Position numbers and translations under genes: made by a program
The notes under the pieces: model-generated
What the model was told of the DNA's origin: nothing
Seen by the model: the letters and a program-made list of their open reading frames with translations, nothing else
Databases searched by the model: none
Shown here: positions 33,449-42,009 of the stretch, piece by piece
How the letters are laid out: the number at the start of each line of letters is the position of its first letter
Numbering within the stretch: position 1 is the stretch's first letter
Source: Salinicoccus halodurans
GTDB taxonomy: Bacteria; Bacillota; Bacilli; Staphylococcales; Salinicoccaceae
Length of the DNA stretch: 64,000 nucleotides
Assembly (NCBI RefSeq): GCF_900114445.1
Contig: NZ_FOTB01000003.1
Span: forward strand, 124,001-188,000
Reading direction: 5' to 3'

Positions 33449-34863
33449 GAAATCAATTCCTTTAGTATGCCGAGTGCTTCTTTTAAATCTTTTAATGAAG
33501 CATATGCATAGGATAATCGGATGTGGTGCAAGTCAGAAGGCATGTATATGTAGCCGGGGTTGATCAGTACTTTTCTGTTGATCAGATTCAGGAAAAGGGC
33601 TTTGTTCACTACAGGTTCATTGAATCTGAGCCATATATAAAAACCGCCTTCTGATTTTTCCCATGTTGCGGTATCTTTGAATTGTTCTTCCAGTATGGCT
33701 TCTGTAAATGCCGCTCTTTCCTTCAGTCGTGCTCTCAGTTTGCTGACATGTTCTTCATACATACCTGAACTGATCCAGTGGGCGACGATTTCCTGGGAAA
33801 AAGCGCTGGAGCCGTAATCGGTCTGCATCTTTATATCAGCCAGATGGTGGATGACTGGAGTCGGCGCCACCACCCATCCAATGCGGAGACCCGGGCTTAA
33901 TGTTTTCGATACACTGCCCAGGTAAAGCACCTGGCCGGAAGTATCAAATGATTTCATCGCAGGATAAGTTTCCTCAAACAGCAGTTCGTGATAAACATCA
34001 TCTTCTATAATTGGTATTTGCAGTTCCTTGCATACATCATATAACCTTTCCTTCTCTTCAAGTGTCCAATTGCGGCCGGTTGGATTATGCAGTGTTGGTA
34101 CTGCATAATATAAGGATTGCCTGTTTCTTTTTTGCTCTTTCAGAATCTCTTTCAGTTTCAACTCTTTTGTGATGGAAGTGACGCGCATGCCGCTGGATTG
34201 GAACGGATGGATTGAATTTAAATAGGACGGTTCCTCCTGAAACACGACGGAACCCTGCTCCAGCAGACCAAACGAAATGAGCTGCAGTGCCTGCAATGCG
34301 CCGGAAACAATCAAAATATTATCCGGTTCTGTATGGATATCCCTTTTCTTCAAGTAAGTGCACAATACGTTTCTCAGTTTCTCATTTCCAAGCGGTGAGG
34401 AATATCCGATTGCTCTGGATTCGAGCTGAATTTCACTTAATGAGTCCTTTATTTGTTCTGTGGGGAGTAAGTCCGGTGACAGTTCGCCTGTGCCGAGCCG
34501 TATGATACCTTCCTGCTGCTCATACTCGTTGATCAGCTGTATCGTATGGTAGTTTGGTTTATGAATGCCTGATTCTATATGACGATGCCAATTTGGCTGG
34601 TTATTATTTAATAGTATGTTCCAAGAATTATTTGCGACAAATACACCTGAACCTGCTCTGGTGTGTAATAGGCCGCTTGCTTTCAGTTCATCCAATGCCA
34701 GTTGGACAGTACTGCGATTGACATTAAATTGAGAAGCAAGACTGCGTTGCGGAGGGAGTTTAGTTCCGACTGTCCACTCCCCTTTATCTATCCGGCTTTT
34801 AACCCAGTCTATTATCTGTTCCTGCATTGTCAAATGGGAGGATCGGTTCGGTTTCCAGGACAT
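33445..34863 (-). CDS. MocR-family regulator (GntR HTH plus aminotransferase-like domain)
   Basis: A 472-residue PLP-binding regulator. Residues 1-75 form a GntR winged HTH (LPPQRSLASQFNVNRSTVQLALDELKASGLL). The rest is a fold-type I aminotransferase with VPTLHNPTGRNW, IIEDDVYHELLF and LGSVSKTLSPGLRIGW, where the Lys should carry PLP. It is divergent from a LysE-type exporter, and a perfect inverted repeat lies between them. It therefore probably controls amino acid export in response to an amino compound. Confidence 0.92.
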   Translation of the reverse strand: MSWKPNRSSHLTMQEQIIDWVKSRIDKGEWTVGTKLPPQRSLASQFNVNRSTVQLALDELKASGLLHTRAGSGVFVANNSWNILLNNNQPNWHRHIESGIHKPNYHTIQLINEYEQQEGIIRLGTGELSPDLLPTEQIKDSLSEIQLESRAIGYSSPLGNEKLRNVLCTYLKKRDIHTEPDNILIVSGALQALQLISFGLLEQGSVVFQEEPSYLNSIHPFQSSGMRVTSITKELKLKEILKEQKRNRQSLYYAVPTLHNPTGRNWTLEEKERLYDVCKELQIPIIEDDVYHELLFEETYPAMKSFDTSGQVLYLGSVSKTLSPGLRIGWVVAPTPVIHHLADIKMQTDYGSSAFSQEIVAHWISSGMYEEHVSKLRARLKERAAFTEAILEEQFKDTATWEKSEGGFYIWLRFNEPVVNKALFLNLINRKVLINPGYIYMPSDLHHIRLSYAYASLKDLKEALGILKELIS

Positions 34864-34877
34864 TTTTACAGCTCCTT

Positions 34878-34905
34878 AATTGGATGGGCGCAAAACCATC
34901 CAATT
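34878..34905. promoter_or_regulatory. Probable operator of the MocR/LysE pair
   Basis: AATTGGATGG-N8-CCATCCAATT, perfect 10-base arms, 15 nt upstream of the MocR start and about 80 nt before the exporter start. Confidence 0.75.
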
Positions 34906-34988
34906 GGTTGTTTTCTTTTAGTTTTATCATAGTAAACTATGTAATGAAATCATTATCAGAAAAAAGTTTTCTAAAGGAGTAATAAATT

Positions 34989-35603
34989 ATGATTACAGCA
35001 CTTATTCATGGCATCATTTTGGCATTCGGATTGATACTCCCGCTCGGCGCCCAAAACGTATTTGTATTTAACCAGGGCGCCTCCCAGCCAAAGTTCAGAG
35101 GCGCTGTTCCGGTAATCATTACAGCTTCCCTTTGCGACGGCCTGCTTATCCTGCTCGCAGTCCTGGGCGTTTCAGTAATCGTCCTCACCGCTCCCATTTT
35201 ACAGACAGTCATTTTTTCTGTCGGCATAATTTTCCTGATTTATATGGGGTGGTCAATCTGGAACAGTGACCCGGCCGGTCTAAACAGGAAAGAAGCGGCA
35301 ATGTCAGTTAAAAAGCAAATCATATTTGCGATGTCCGTTTCCCTTCTTAATCCTCATGCAATTTTGGATACAATCGGAGTGATAGGAACGAGTTCTTTAA
35401 GCTATGAAGGTAATGAAAAAATCATCTTCACTGCTTCCTGCATTATCGTATCGTGTCTCTGGTTCATCGGTCTTGCGATTGCTGGAAGAGTCATAGGGAA
35501 CTTTGATACGGAAGGGAAGCTTTTAAAAACCATTAACAAAATTTCTGCAATCATCATTTGGGGTGTTGCGGTTTACCTGGGGCTGCAGTTATATAATGGA
35601 TAA
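34989..35603 (+). CDS. LysE/ArgO-type amino acid exporter
   Basis: A 204-residue membrane protein with six predicted segments. It begins with the LysE family motif GIILAFGLILPLGAQNVFVFNQG and ends AIIIWGVAVYLGLQL. The family exports basic amino acids or other small amino compounds. AAGGAG precedes the ATG. Control by the divergent MocR protein is inferred from the shared intergenic operator. Confidence 0.9.
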   Translation: MITALIHGIILAFGLILPLGAQNVFVFNQGASQPKFRGAVPVIITASLCDGLLILLAVLGVSVIVLTAPILQTVIFSVGIIFLIYMGWSIWNSDPAGLNRKEAAMSVKKQIIFAMSVSLLNPHAILDTIGVIGTSSLSYEGNEKIIFTASCIIVSCLWFIGLAIAGRVIGNFDTEGKLLKTINKISAIIIWGVAVYLGLQLYNG

Positions 35604-35690
35604 AATACGTTCAATAAGTTGAGACCTGATTAATTGAAAATATTGTTACAATGAAGATGGGGGAAACAAGTTTAGAAAGAAGGAAACAAA

Positions 35691-36479
35691 ATGGCAGCAA
35701 AGAGGATTTTTGGTCTGTTGGCAGTGTTCATACTTTTTGTCTCAGCTTGTGATAACAGTGAATCAGCGGATGAATCTGGAGATGCAGAAGCACTTGAAGG
35801 TACAATTACAGTTTCCGCTGCGGCCAGCTTAACAGATGCAATGAATGACATTGCCAAAATTTTTACGGAAAAACATCCGGAAGTCCAGGTGGACTATAAC
35901 TTCGGGGGCTCGGGCGCTTTACAGCAGCAGATAATACAAGGTGCACCGGCTGATATATTCTTCTCGGCTTCAGAAGAGCATTTTCGGACAGTTGTTGATG
36001 AGGGCCGGATAGACAATAAAAATGCAATAGAGTTTCTGGCAAATGAACTCGTATTGGTGACACCGGAAGAGAATGATACGGTATCTTCATTTGCTGATTT
36101 AAATGAAGCGGAACAGATTGCTGTTGGTACGCCTGAATCTGTTCCGGCAGGTGCTTATAGTGTGGAAACTTTTGAATCCTTGGGAATGTTGGAAGCACTG
36201 GAAGACAAGCTTGTATATACTGAAGACGTCCGGGCAGTGTTGACCTATGTAGAAACGGGAAATGTAGATGCGGGTCTGGTTTATAGAACAGATGCTAAAA
36301 CGAGCGATGAAGTAGAAATTGCAGATACAGCGCCGAGTGACGCCCATGATCCGATTGTTTACCCGATTGGGCTGATCAATGATTCAAAAAATCCTGAAAC
36401 AGCACAGGAGTTTTATGAATTTATTCAATCTGAGGAAGCATTAGAGGTATTTAAAAATTATGGTTTTGTTATTCAGTAA
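35691..36479 (+). CDS. modA: Molybdate ABC transporter, substrate-binding lipoprotein
   Basis: A 262-residue protein with a short signal peptide ending LFVSAC (lipobox). The ModA core is ITVSAAASLTDAMNDIAKIF, with the oxyanion-binding Ser pair, then NFGGSGALQQQI and GAPADIFFSAS, then AVGTPESVPAGAYSV. It feeds molybdate to ModB for molybdenum cofactor enzymes such as the formate dehydrogenase at 8 kb. It overlaps modB by 20 nt. AAGG precedes the ATG. Confidence 0.93.
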   Translation: MAAKRIFGLLAVFILFVSACDNSESADESGDAEALEGTITVSAAASLTDAMNDIAKIFTEKHPEVQVDYNFGGSGALQQQIIQGAPADIFFSASEEHFRTVVDEGRIDNKNAIEFLANELVLVTPEENDTVSSFADLNEAEQIAVGTPESVPAGAYSVETFESLGMLEALEDKLVYTEDVRAVLTYVETGNVDAGLVYRTDAKTSDEVEIADTAPSDAHDPIVYPIGLINDSKNPETAQEFYEFIQSEEALEVFKNYGFVIQ

Positions 36480-37143
36480 TCTAACAGTGGAACAATTTTT
36501 GACTCCGGTCCTGTTATCATTAAGAGTCGCGCTCATTGCTCTTATCATTGTCTTTGTACTCGCGGTCCTTGCTGCACATTTCATGGCGAGAGCCATATTC
36601 AGGGGTAAGATTCTGGTAGAAACGATATTGATGCTGCCATTGGTACTTCCCCCTACTGTAGTAGGTTTTCTGCTCATAATAATATTCGGGAATAACAGCT
36701 TCATCGGTGATCTTTATCAACAGTTGTTTACAGACTCCATCATGTTCACTTGGTATTCAGCAGTCATCGCAAGTACGGTCGTTGCTTTTCCATTGATGTA
36801 CCAGTCGGCAAAAGCAGGTTTTTTAAATGTGGATGAAGATATTGAAAATGCAGCCAGAGTAGACGGTGCAAACAGTCTGCAGACTTTTTTAAGAGTAACC
36901 CTTCCCCTGTCAGGTACCGCCCTGATTACAGGAGCACTGCTCAGTTTCGCACGTGCAATCGGTGAGTTCGGTGCCACGCTCATGATTGCAGGGAACATCC
37001 CCGGCCGTACACAGACGATGCCGACAGCGATATATACGGCGTTACAATCAGGCAATATGGCACTCGCATGGGCCTGGGTCATCACAATCGTTGTGATATC
37101 CTTCCTGATGCTGATGTTTATAAGAGTAAAGGCAAATTCATGA
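36460..37143 (+). CDS. modB: Molybdate ABC transporter, permease
   Basis: A 227-residue permease with five or six segments. The ATPase-coupling EAA-type loop is DEDIENAARVDGANSLQTF, followed by RVTLPLSGTALITGALLSFARAIGEFGA, typical of ModB. The start overlaps modA; GAGG lies 12 nt before the ATG. No modC ATPase gene follows. A terminator comes directly after the stop, so the energising subunit must lie elsewhere. Confidence 0.93.
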   Translation: MVLLFSNLTVEQFLTPVLLSLRVALIALIIVFVLAVLAAHFMARAIFRGKILVETILMLPLVLPPTVVGFLLIIIFGNNSFIGDLYQQLFTDSIMFTWYSAVIASTVVAFPLMYQSAKAGFLNVDEDIENAARVDGANSLQTFLRVTLPLSGTALITGALLSFARAIGEFGATLMIAGNIPGRTQTMPTAIYTALQSGNMALAWAWVITIVVISFLMLMFIRVKANS

Positions 37144-37178
37144 AAACGGTATTCCGGTGCTGGAATACCGTTTTATAA
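37143..37178 (+). terminator. Terminator of modAB
   Basis: AAAACGGTATTCC-GGTGCT-GGAATACCGTTTT directly after the modB stop codon. Confidence 0.92.
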
Positions 37179-37225
37179 TTTATACAAGTAAGTTCTTCCA
37201 ATAATGATTTTTTAAATAATCATCT

Positions 37226-37523
37226 TTAAAATGGGTATTCTTCCTTGTCATGCAGTTCAACGGCATGAATCTGGAAAGTTATACTCAGGATTAATGCAAT
37301 TATAATTATTGGAATGTGAACCTGCCATGGAGTGTCAAAAAAAGTTGGAATAAAGAAGGCCAGAATCATTGTAAAAGTAATCCAAACGCTTCTCTTTCTG
37401 GATTTCGGAAAAAAATTGGTCCGCTCCACAATAAGGGCAGGACATTGCTTGAGAAAAGGCGGCCGACTTTTTCATTTTATCTTTAAATGTCCATTCGCTC
37501 CCGCAGTTTGTACATTTTGCCAT
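37226..37523 (-). pseudogene. CxxC-20-CxxC membrane protein gene with a homopolymer frameshift
   Basis: Two overlapping minus-strand frames together make one family member. The first (37523 on) reads MAKCTNCGSEWTF and then MSCPYCGADQFF, giving the paired CxxC zinc motifs about 20 residues apart. The second supplies PKSRKRS, two membrane segments and the ending VELHDKEE. The join is at seven T residues on the minus strand (37415-37409). Removing one T restores a single frame of about 97 residues. It may be a mutation, slippage-controlled expression, or a sequencing error. Confidence 0.75.
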
Positions 37524-37659
37524 AATGAAGTCTCCTCCATAAAATTATACTGTCATTGTAGACTTATTCTGTCTTGGGCAGGTCAGCCGTCAGTAACGGC
37601 AGTATGCAGGCTGTCAGATTCAGCAGAGTTCTTTTATTCATATAACAGCAACCCTGTCT

Positions 37660-37848
37660 TTAAGGCTTTATGTTTTTCTCTTTTTGACGCTTATGTCTGT
37701 CGAGTACGATAGCTGCAATGAATAACAATATGATTGTGCCGAGCCATGCCCCTGTGGAATAGCTGTCCGGTATAGCCGGCATGAAATTGACTGCCAAAGG
37801 CAGCAACCCTGCTGTCAGCATCAGTATGATCACTATAGTTACTTTCAT
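37660..37848 (-). CDS. Small two-segment membrane protein, 62 residues
   Basis: Two hydrophobic segments (residues 2-22 and 34-50) and a basic C-terminus (DRHKRQKEK). GGGAG lies before the ATG. The family is not recognised. It may be a real small gene; support is ribosome binding site and composition only. Confidence 0.5.
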   Translation of the reverse strand: MKVTIVIILMLTAGLLPLAVNFMPAIPDSYSTGAWLGTIILLFIAAIVLDRHKRQKEKNIKP

Positions 37849-37917
37849 TTTTTGTTCTCCCGGAAAATTAATTTACGTTAATTGTCTCACAACAACCATA
37901 TGCAATCCAATCCTGTG

Positions 37918-38823
37918 TTATTTCAATTCAATGTTGTAGTGATTCAGAATATATCCTGGAACGAAGAAGCGTGCTGTTTTCTTCGGATCGACAACTTGAT
38001 TGATCTGTGTCTGCCCGACAAGGCTCATGAGCATCGTCATTTCTGATAATGATAAACCAGTTTGTGGCTGGAGGAGATCTATCATTTTATGCACTGACTG
38101 ATCGACGGCAAGATTCAGGTCTTTGTCCGAAACCATCATGTAGACACCATCTTTATCTGTAATTACTGGATGATATGTTTTGAGTGTTTCGGCTTTTTCG
38201 AGTTTTACTGTGACTTCTGCCTCCACTTCCAGGCCTGAGACGCTGATTTCTCCATCGGCCATGGCTGCGTGTACATCCCCGAGGCCGAATAGAGCGCCTT
38301 CATGATATACAGGAAGATAAAGCACAGCCCCCTCTGCCACTTTTACAGAGTCCATATTTCCTCCGTGTGTATCGGGAGTGCCATTATTGATATCGGCATT
38401 GGGCGGTGCAACTCCGATGACACCGATCATTTTATTGATGGGGATTTCAAGCCCGCCAAAATCAACAGTGCCTTTATCGTTATTCACATCGTATATCCTG
38501 ACATCCATATCTTTGAGTCTGTTACCCATGACACCCATCTCGGGACCGGTTACCATGACTCCGGTATCGCCGATATCGATTTTTTCTATTGTCACTTTGA
38601 GAACGTCCCCCGGCTTCATACCATTTACATACACTGGTCCGGAAGCGGGATTGATCTTATCCCAGGAAAATCCGTCAAATGCGTTTTCTTCAGAATGGAT
38701 CTGTCCTGTAAAGCAATCATGAGAGTCGATTTTTACAGTATCTCCCGGATTCACTTTCAGTTTTGGTTCGTTGTTTTTTGACATGGCATAGAAGTAGTTG
38801 TCTTTGCTTAGTTCATGGAACAT
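37918..38823 (-). CDS. Acetamidase/formamidase family protein
   Basis: A 301-residue member of the FmdA/AmdA family, which hydrolyses short amides to acid and ammonia. Diagnostic stretches are DSHDCFTGQIHSEEN, NPASGPVYVNGMKPGDVL, then GVAPPNADINNGTPDTHGG and GALFGLGDVHAAMADGE. The ATG at 38823 follows GGAAGG; the longer frame start is rejected. Formamidase activity would yield formate, which the dehydrogenase at 8 kb could use, but the genes are far apart and this link is speculative. Confidence 0.9.
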   Translation of the reverse strand: MFHELSKDNYFYAMSKNNEPKLKVNPGDTVKIDSHDCFTGQIHSEENAFDGFSWDKINPASGPVYVNGMKPGDVLKVTIEKIDIGDTGVMVTGPEMGVMGNRLKDMDVRIYDVNNDKGTVDFGGLEIPINKMIGVIGVAPPNADINNGTPDTHGGNMDSVKVAEGAVLYLPVYHEGALFGLGDVHAAMADGEISVSGLEVEAEVTVKLEKAETLKTYHPVITDKDGVYMMVSDKDLNLAVDQSVHKMIDLLQPQTGLSLSEMTMLMSLVGQTQINQVVDPKKTARFFVPGYILNHYNIELK

Positions 38824-38897
38824 GTTAACACCTTCCAAACATTTATTATTCTCTCAATTGTTAGGTATAACTGCAAAAAGTGCAATTAAAATAGCTG

Positions 38898-38931
38898 ATA
38901 AAAAAGCATCAGAACATTTGAGTTCTGATGC
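38898..38931 (-). terminator. Terminator of the second BCCT gene
   Basis: On the minus strand GCATCAGAACTC-AAAT-GTTCTGATGC followed by TTTTTT. Confidence 0.9.
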
Positions 38932-38943
38932 GGGGAGTGCTGA

Positions 38944-40557
38944 TCATAGATCTTTTTCGTCTATGCCTGCTTCTTTTTGTTCCCTGTACTCCTTCTCCTC
39001 TTTATCGAGATACTCTTTCATGCGGTGCTTATTTGGAGTGATTGTGAGTCCAAGATATTTTCTTTCTTCGTTCGCATCCTTGTAGAATGAAATCATCATA
39101 AGGATGATGACGAAGCTGAACGGCAGGGCTGCTATGATGGCGGCGGACTGAAGTGCTTCCAGACCTGTTTCTCCTCCGGAAAGGAGCAGGATATAAGCGA
39201 TGGAAGACAGAGCGACGCCCCATACTATTTTGATTCTTGCAGGTGGATGCAATGATCCATTTGAAGTCTGCATACCCAGTACGAATGTAGCCGAGTCTGC
39301 TGACGTGATGAAGAATGAAGAGACCAGTATGATCGCTAGAATCGAAAGCGGCACGCTCAACGGCATTTCATTAAATATGGCAAACAGTTGCGTCTCTGGT
39401 CCGAAATTCAATATTTCCGGTACACGGTCAGCCATCTCTATACCAGTTACACCGAACACGGTGAACCAGATGATGCCGATGGTTGTCGGTACGATAAGCA
39501 GGGCCATGACAAACTCACGGACTGTGCGTCCTCTGGAAACGCGGGCAATGAAGATTCCCACGAAAGGACTCCAGCTCAGCCACCATGCCCAGTAGTAGAT
39601 TGTCCATGACTGCAGCCAGTCATTTTTACTTTCGTTCAAAGGTGCAGCATCTAACGTATTTGCCACGAATGTATTAAGGTAATCCCCTGCTGCAGTCGGC
39701 AGCATGTTTAAGATCAGCATTGTCGGCCCTAATATTAAAACAGTCAGAAGCAGTATTGATGCCAATACCATGTTTAAATTACTCAGGTATTTAATCCCTT
39801 TGCTCAGGCCACTCCAGGCACTGGCAAGAAATAGTACAGTGACAAGTGCGATGATGACACCCTGCATTGTCAGATTGATGGGAATGCCGAATAAATAATT
39901 CAATCCTCCGTTAATCTGTGTTGTACCTACACCAAGTGATACGGCAACACCGATGACTGTTGCGAATACGGTGAGGACATCGACAAGGATGCCAATTGGC
40001 CCATCGACTTTATTTCCCAGTATTGGACGGAGGGTTTTAGAAAGTAATCCCGTCTCTCCTTTTCTGAATTGGGAATATGCAAGAGCCAGTGCCACGGCGC
40101 CGTACATTCCCCATGCATGCGCACCCCAGTGGAATATGGTTGCCCTGATGGACTCGAGAATCGCTTCCTCTGTTTCGGGATCGGCAGTTGCCGGTGCAAT
40201 AAAGTGTGAAATAGGTTCGGAAGTACTGTAGAATACAACCCCGATGCCCATGCCGGCACTAAACAGCATAGTCAGCCATGAACGGGTGCTGAACTCAGGT
40301 TTATGATGGGGCTTTCCCAGTTTTAATTTACCGATGGGACTGAAAACCAGGAAAATACAAAAGAATACCATTCCGGAAGTGATGATCATGTAATACCAGC
40401 CGAAATAATTACTTACCCAGTTTGATATGGAACCTGCAACCGCTCCGAACTGCTCTGGATTGATTGCGCCGATAACTACAAGCAATGCGACAATCATTAC
40501 CGAATAGATAAATACTTTTGATAATTTTCTGTCGCTGGGATTTGAAGAATCCTTCAT
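38944..40557 (-). CDS. BCCT-family betaine/choline/carnitine transporter (second copy)
   Basis: A 537-residue paralogue of the transporter at 19017 and alike along its whole length, including WTIYYWAWWLSWSPFVGIF, IARVSRGRTVREF and GMGIGVVFYSTSEP. One Gly of the aromatic box is Ala here. The C-terminal tail (EYREQKEAGIDEKDL) differs most. AAGGAG precedes the ATG. Two BCCT genes 20 kb apart suit a salt-tolerant organism; which solutes each takes is unknown. Confidence 0.93.
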   Translation of the reverse strand: MKDSSNPSDRKLSKVFIYSVMIVALLVVIGAINPEQFGAVAGSISNWVSNYFGWYYMIITSGMVFFCIFLVFSPIGKLKLGKPHHKPEFSTRSWLTMLFSAGMGIGVVFYSTSEPISHFIAPATADPETEEAILESIRATIFHWGAHAWGMYGAVALALAYSQFRKGETGLLSKTLRPILGNKVDGPIGILVDVLTVFATVIGVAVSLGVGTTQINGGLNYLFGIPINLTMQGVIIALVTVLFLASAWSGLSKGIKYLSNLNMVLASILLLTVLILGPTMLILNMLPTAAGDYLNTFVANTLDAAPLNESKNDWLQSWTIYYWAWWLSWSPFVGIFIARVSRGRTVREFVMALLIVPTTIGIIWFTVFGVTGIEMADRVPEILNFGPETQLFAIFNEMPLSVPLSILAIILVSSFFITSADSATFVLGMQTSNGSLHPPARIKIVWGVALSSIAYILLLSGGETGLEALQSAAIIAALPFSFVIILMMISFYKDANEERKYLGLTITPNKHRMKEYLDKEEKEYREQKEAGIDEKDL

Positions 40558-40884
40558 TAATCTGCTCCTTAATATTTATAGAATATTTAATAATATCCTA
40601 TTATTTTTATAAACTTATAAATGAATAACCTATAGAGGATAACAAATTTACATATTAAGCGCAATTTAGTTTTTCAAATTAAAGTTTTGAGAGTCAAAAA
40701 TGAAGCGTTATTATTGTGTTGTAAATTATTTATAAAGATTGACATGTAAGGGTTTAATGAGTATTGCATACCGTTATTAATTTAAAAGGCGCATATTACC
40801 GTGATATAATCCTTTATTTATGATACATTATGTTGGATAGTAATTATAGCAAAGCGATTTACATGAGCAATGCGGGAGGCAGTA
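40558..40884. other. 327-base AT-rich intergenic region
   Basis: It must hold divergent promoters for the BCCT gene and the 56-residue peptide gene. TTGACA at 40739-40744 is followed 17 nt later by TATTGC. An extended -10, TGATATAAT, lies at 40802-40810. No gene was found in it. Confidence 0.5.
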
Positions 40885-41055
40885 ATGAGTAAAAGCACTT
40901 CAATTTTAATAATTTTCGGAGCAATACTTGCACTGATCTTTCTAGTTCCTATTCTTGGTGCTATATCGTTGATTTTTATCATTCCACCGGTTTTTATAGT
41001 ATCAGTAAATGGACTATCGGACGCACTTTCAAATTATCTGAGCTCGCACGAGTGA
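40885..41055 (+). CDS. 56-residue hydrophobic peptide (small membrane protein)
   Basis: MSKSTSILIIFGAILALIFL opens a peptide that is hydrophobic over residues 6-41, with a Pro pair in the middle and a polar tail. The gene has GGGAGG 6 nt before the ATG, an extended -10 element upstream, and a terminator whose stem includes the stop codon. That is strong support for a real small gene. I do not recognise it. It could be a membrane regulator, a toxin-like or a signalling peptide. Confidence 0.65.
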   Translation: MSKSTSILIIFGAILALIFLVPILGAISLIFIIPPVFIVSVNGLSDALSNYLSSHE

Positions 41056-41079
41056 CCTGATGTGGTCGCTCTTTTTTTG
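41050..41079 (+). terminator. Terminator of the 56-residue peptide gene
   Basis: GAGTGACC-TGATGT-GGTCGCTC followed by seven T residues. The TGA stop codon is inside the left arm. Confidence 0.9.
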
Positions 41080-41284
41080 TGTCGAAACCGCTCGATATTG
41101 AATTTTATAATCCGTGTCTGGATGCTTCTGATTCAACAAGAGTTCAGGGAATTGAGCAACCGTTATTAAAATTATGACATCACCGGTATATTGGCGTTAT
41201 ATAATTCTGTATAAGTCTTGTTTTTAAAGGGTTTCGCAATATCGCATGGCGTTATTTAAAAGAATCCCCCGTCGTTATAACAGC

Positions 41285-41839
41285 TTAAATTCTAACGCTT
41301 GAGACCAGATGGGGGATCACTTTTTTGATAAATGCTTTCGGATCGGTTTCTCGGGAGTTCCTTTTCCACTCTTCAGAAGCTCCGTATACTGCCCAACTGA
41401 GCATGACTGCAACAGTCCTGAGTTCTCCGTCTTTTTCCTCTTGCTGGTTGATCAGCATGTTGTATATGATGACCTCAATCTGATCCCTTATGATCCTTGC
41501 AATTGTATCTTCATATCCCCGGTGACATCTGCTGGCTAAAGCCTCCTGGAAATTTGTAACGGCGAGAAAGATATCGGCAACGTCATCTTTCTCCAAACTG
41601 CGGCCTTCGTATGTTTTCCTCCCGAGATTTACCATAAGAACTTCGGACAATGCTTTTTCGAGAAGATCGTATATGTCCTCAAAATGGTAATAGAAAGTTG
41701 CCCTGTTTATGAGTGCTTTTTCTGTAATATCTTTAACGGTAATATTTTTGAATTCTTTTTCTTCTGACAGCGATATGAAGGCGTCCATAATAAGTTTTCT
41801 TGTCCGCATCACGCGGGGATCGAGCCTTTCTTCGGCCAT
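41285..41839 (-). CDS. TetR-family regulator
   Basis: A 184-residue repressor. The HTH reads FKNITVKDITEKALINRATFYYHFEDIYDLL, residues about 28-58, and an all-helical ligand domain with Cys in the SRCHRGYED stretch follows. AAGGAG is 8 nt before the ATG at 41839. It faces a DsbA-like gene and a YdhR-type monooxygenase gene, and a palindrome lies between them, so it probably represses that pair. Confidence 0.9.
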   Translation of the reverse strand: MAEERLDPRVMRTRKLIMDAFISLSEEKEFKNITVKDITEKALINRATFYYHFEDIYDLLEKALSEVLMVNLGRKTYEGRSLEKDDVADIFLAVTNFQEALASRCHRGYEDTIARIIRDQIEVIIYNMLINQQEEKDGELRTVAVMLSWAVYGASEEWKRNSRETDPKAFIKKVIPHLVSSVRI

Positions 41840-41909
41840 ACAATCTCTCCTTCCAGTCAGTATTACCCGATTTATATATAACTTTGATTTTACAACACAT
41901 TTTCCAATC

Positions 41910-41925
41910 TGTCGTATACACGACA
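41910..41925. promoter_or_regulatory. Candidate TetR operator
   Basis: TGTCGTATACACGACA, with 6-base arms TGTCGT/ACGACA, 71 nt from the TetR start and 85 nt before the DsbA-like start. Confidence 0.6.
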
Positions 41926-42009
41926 TATCCGGAGATCTATTGGTATTAATTGTCTGTCTGGTGTCTTACTATTAAATCAATAAGAAAAACAATGAGGAGG
42001 AAAATATAT

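Noticed and set aside
40763-41280. Repeated CCGTTAT-type words around the 56-residue peptide gene, also seen near 2240
   Set aside because: Matches are 10-12 bases in AT-rich DNA and do not extend; this is within chance expectation for 64 kb.
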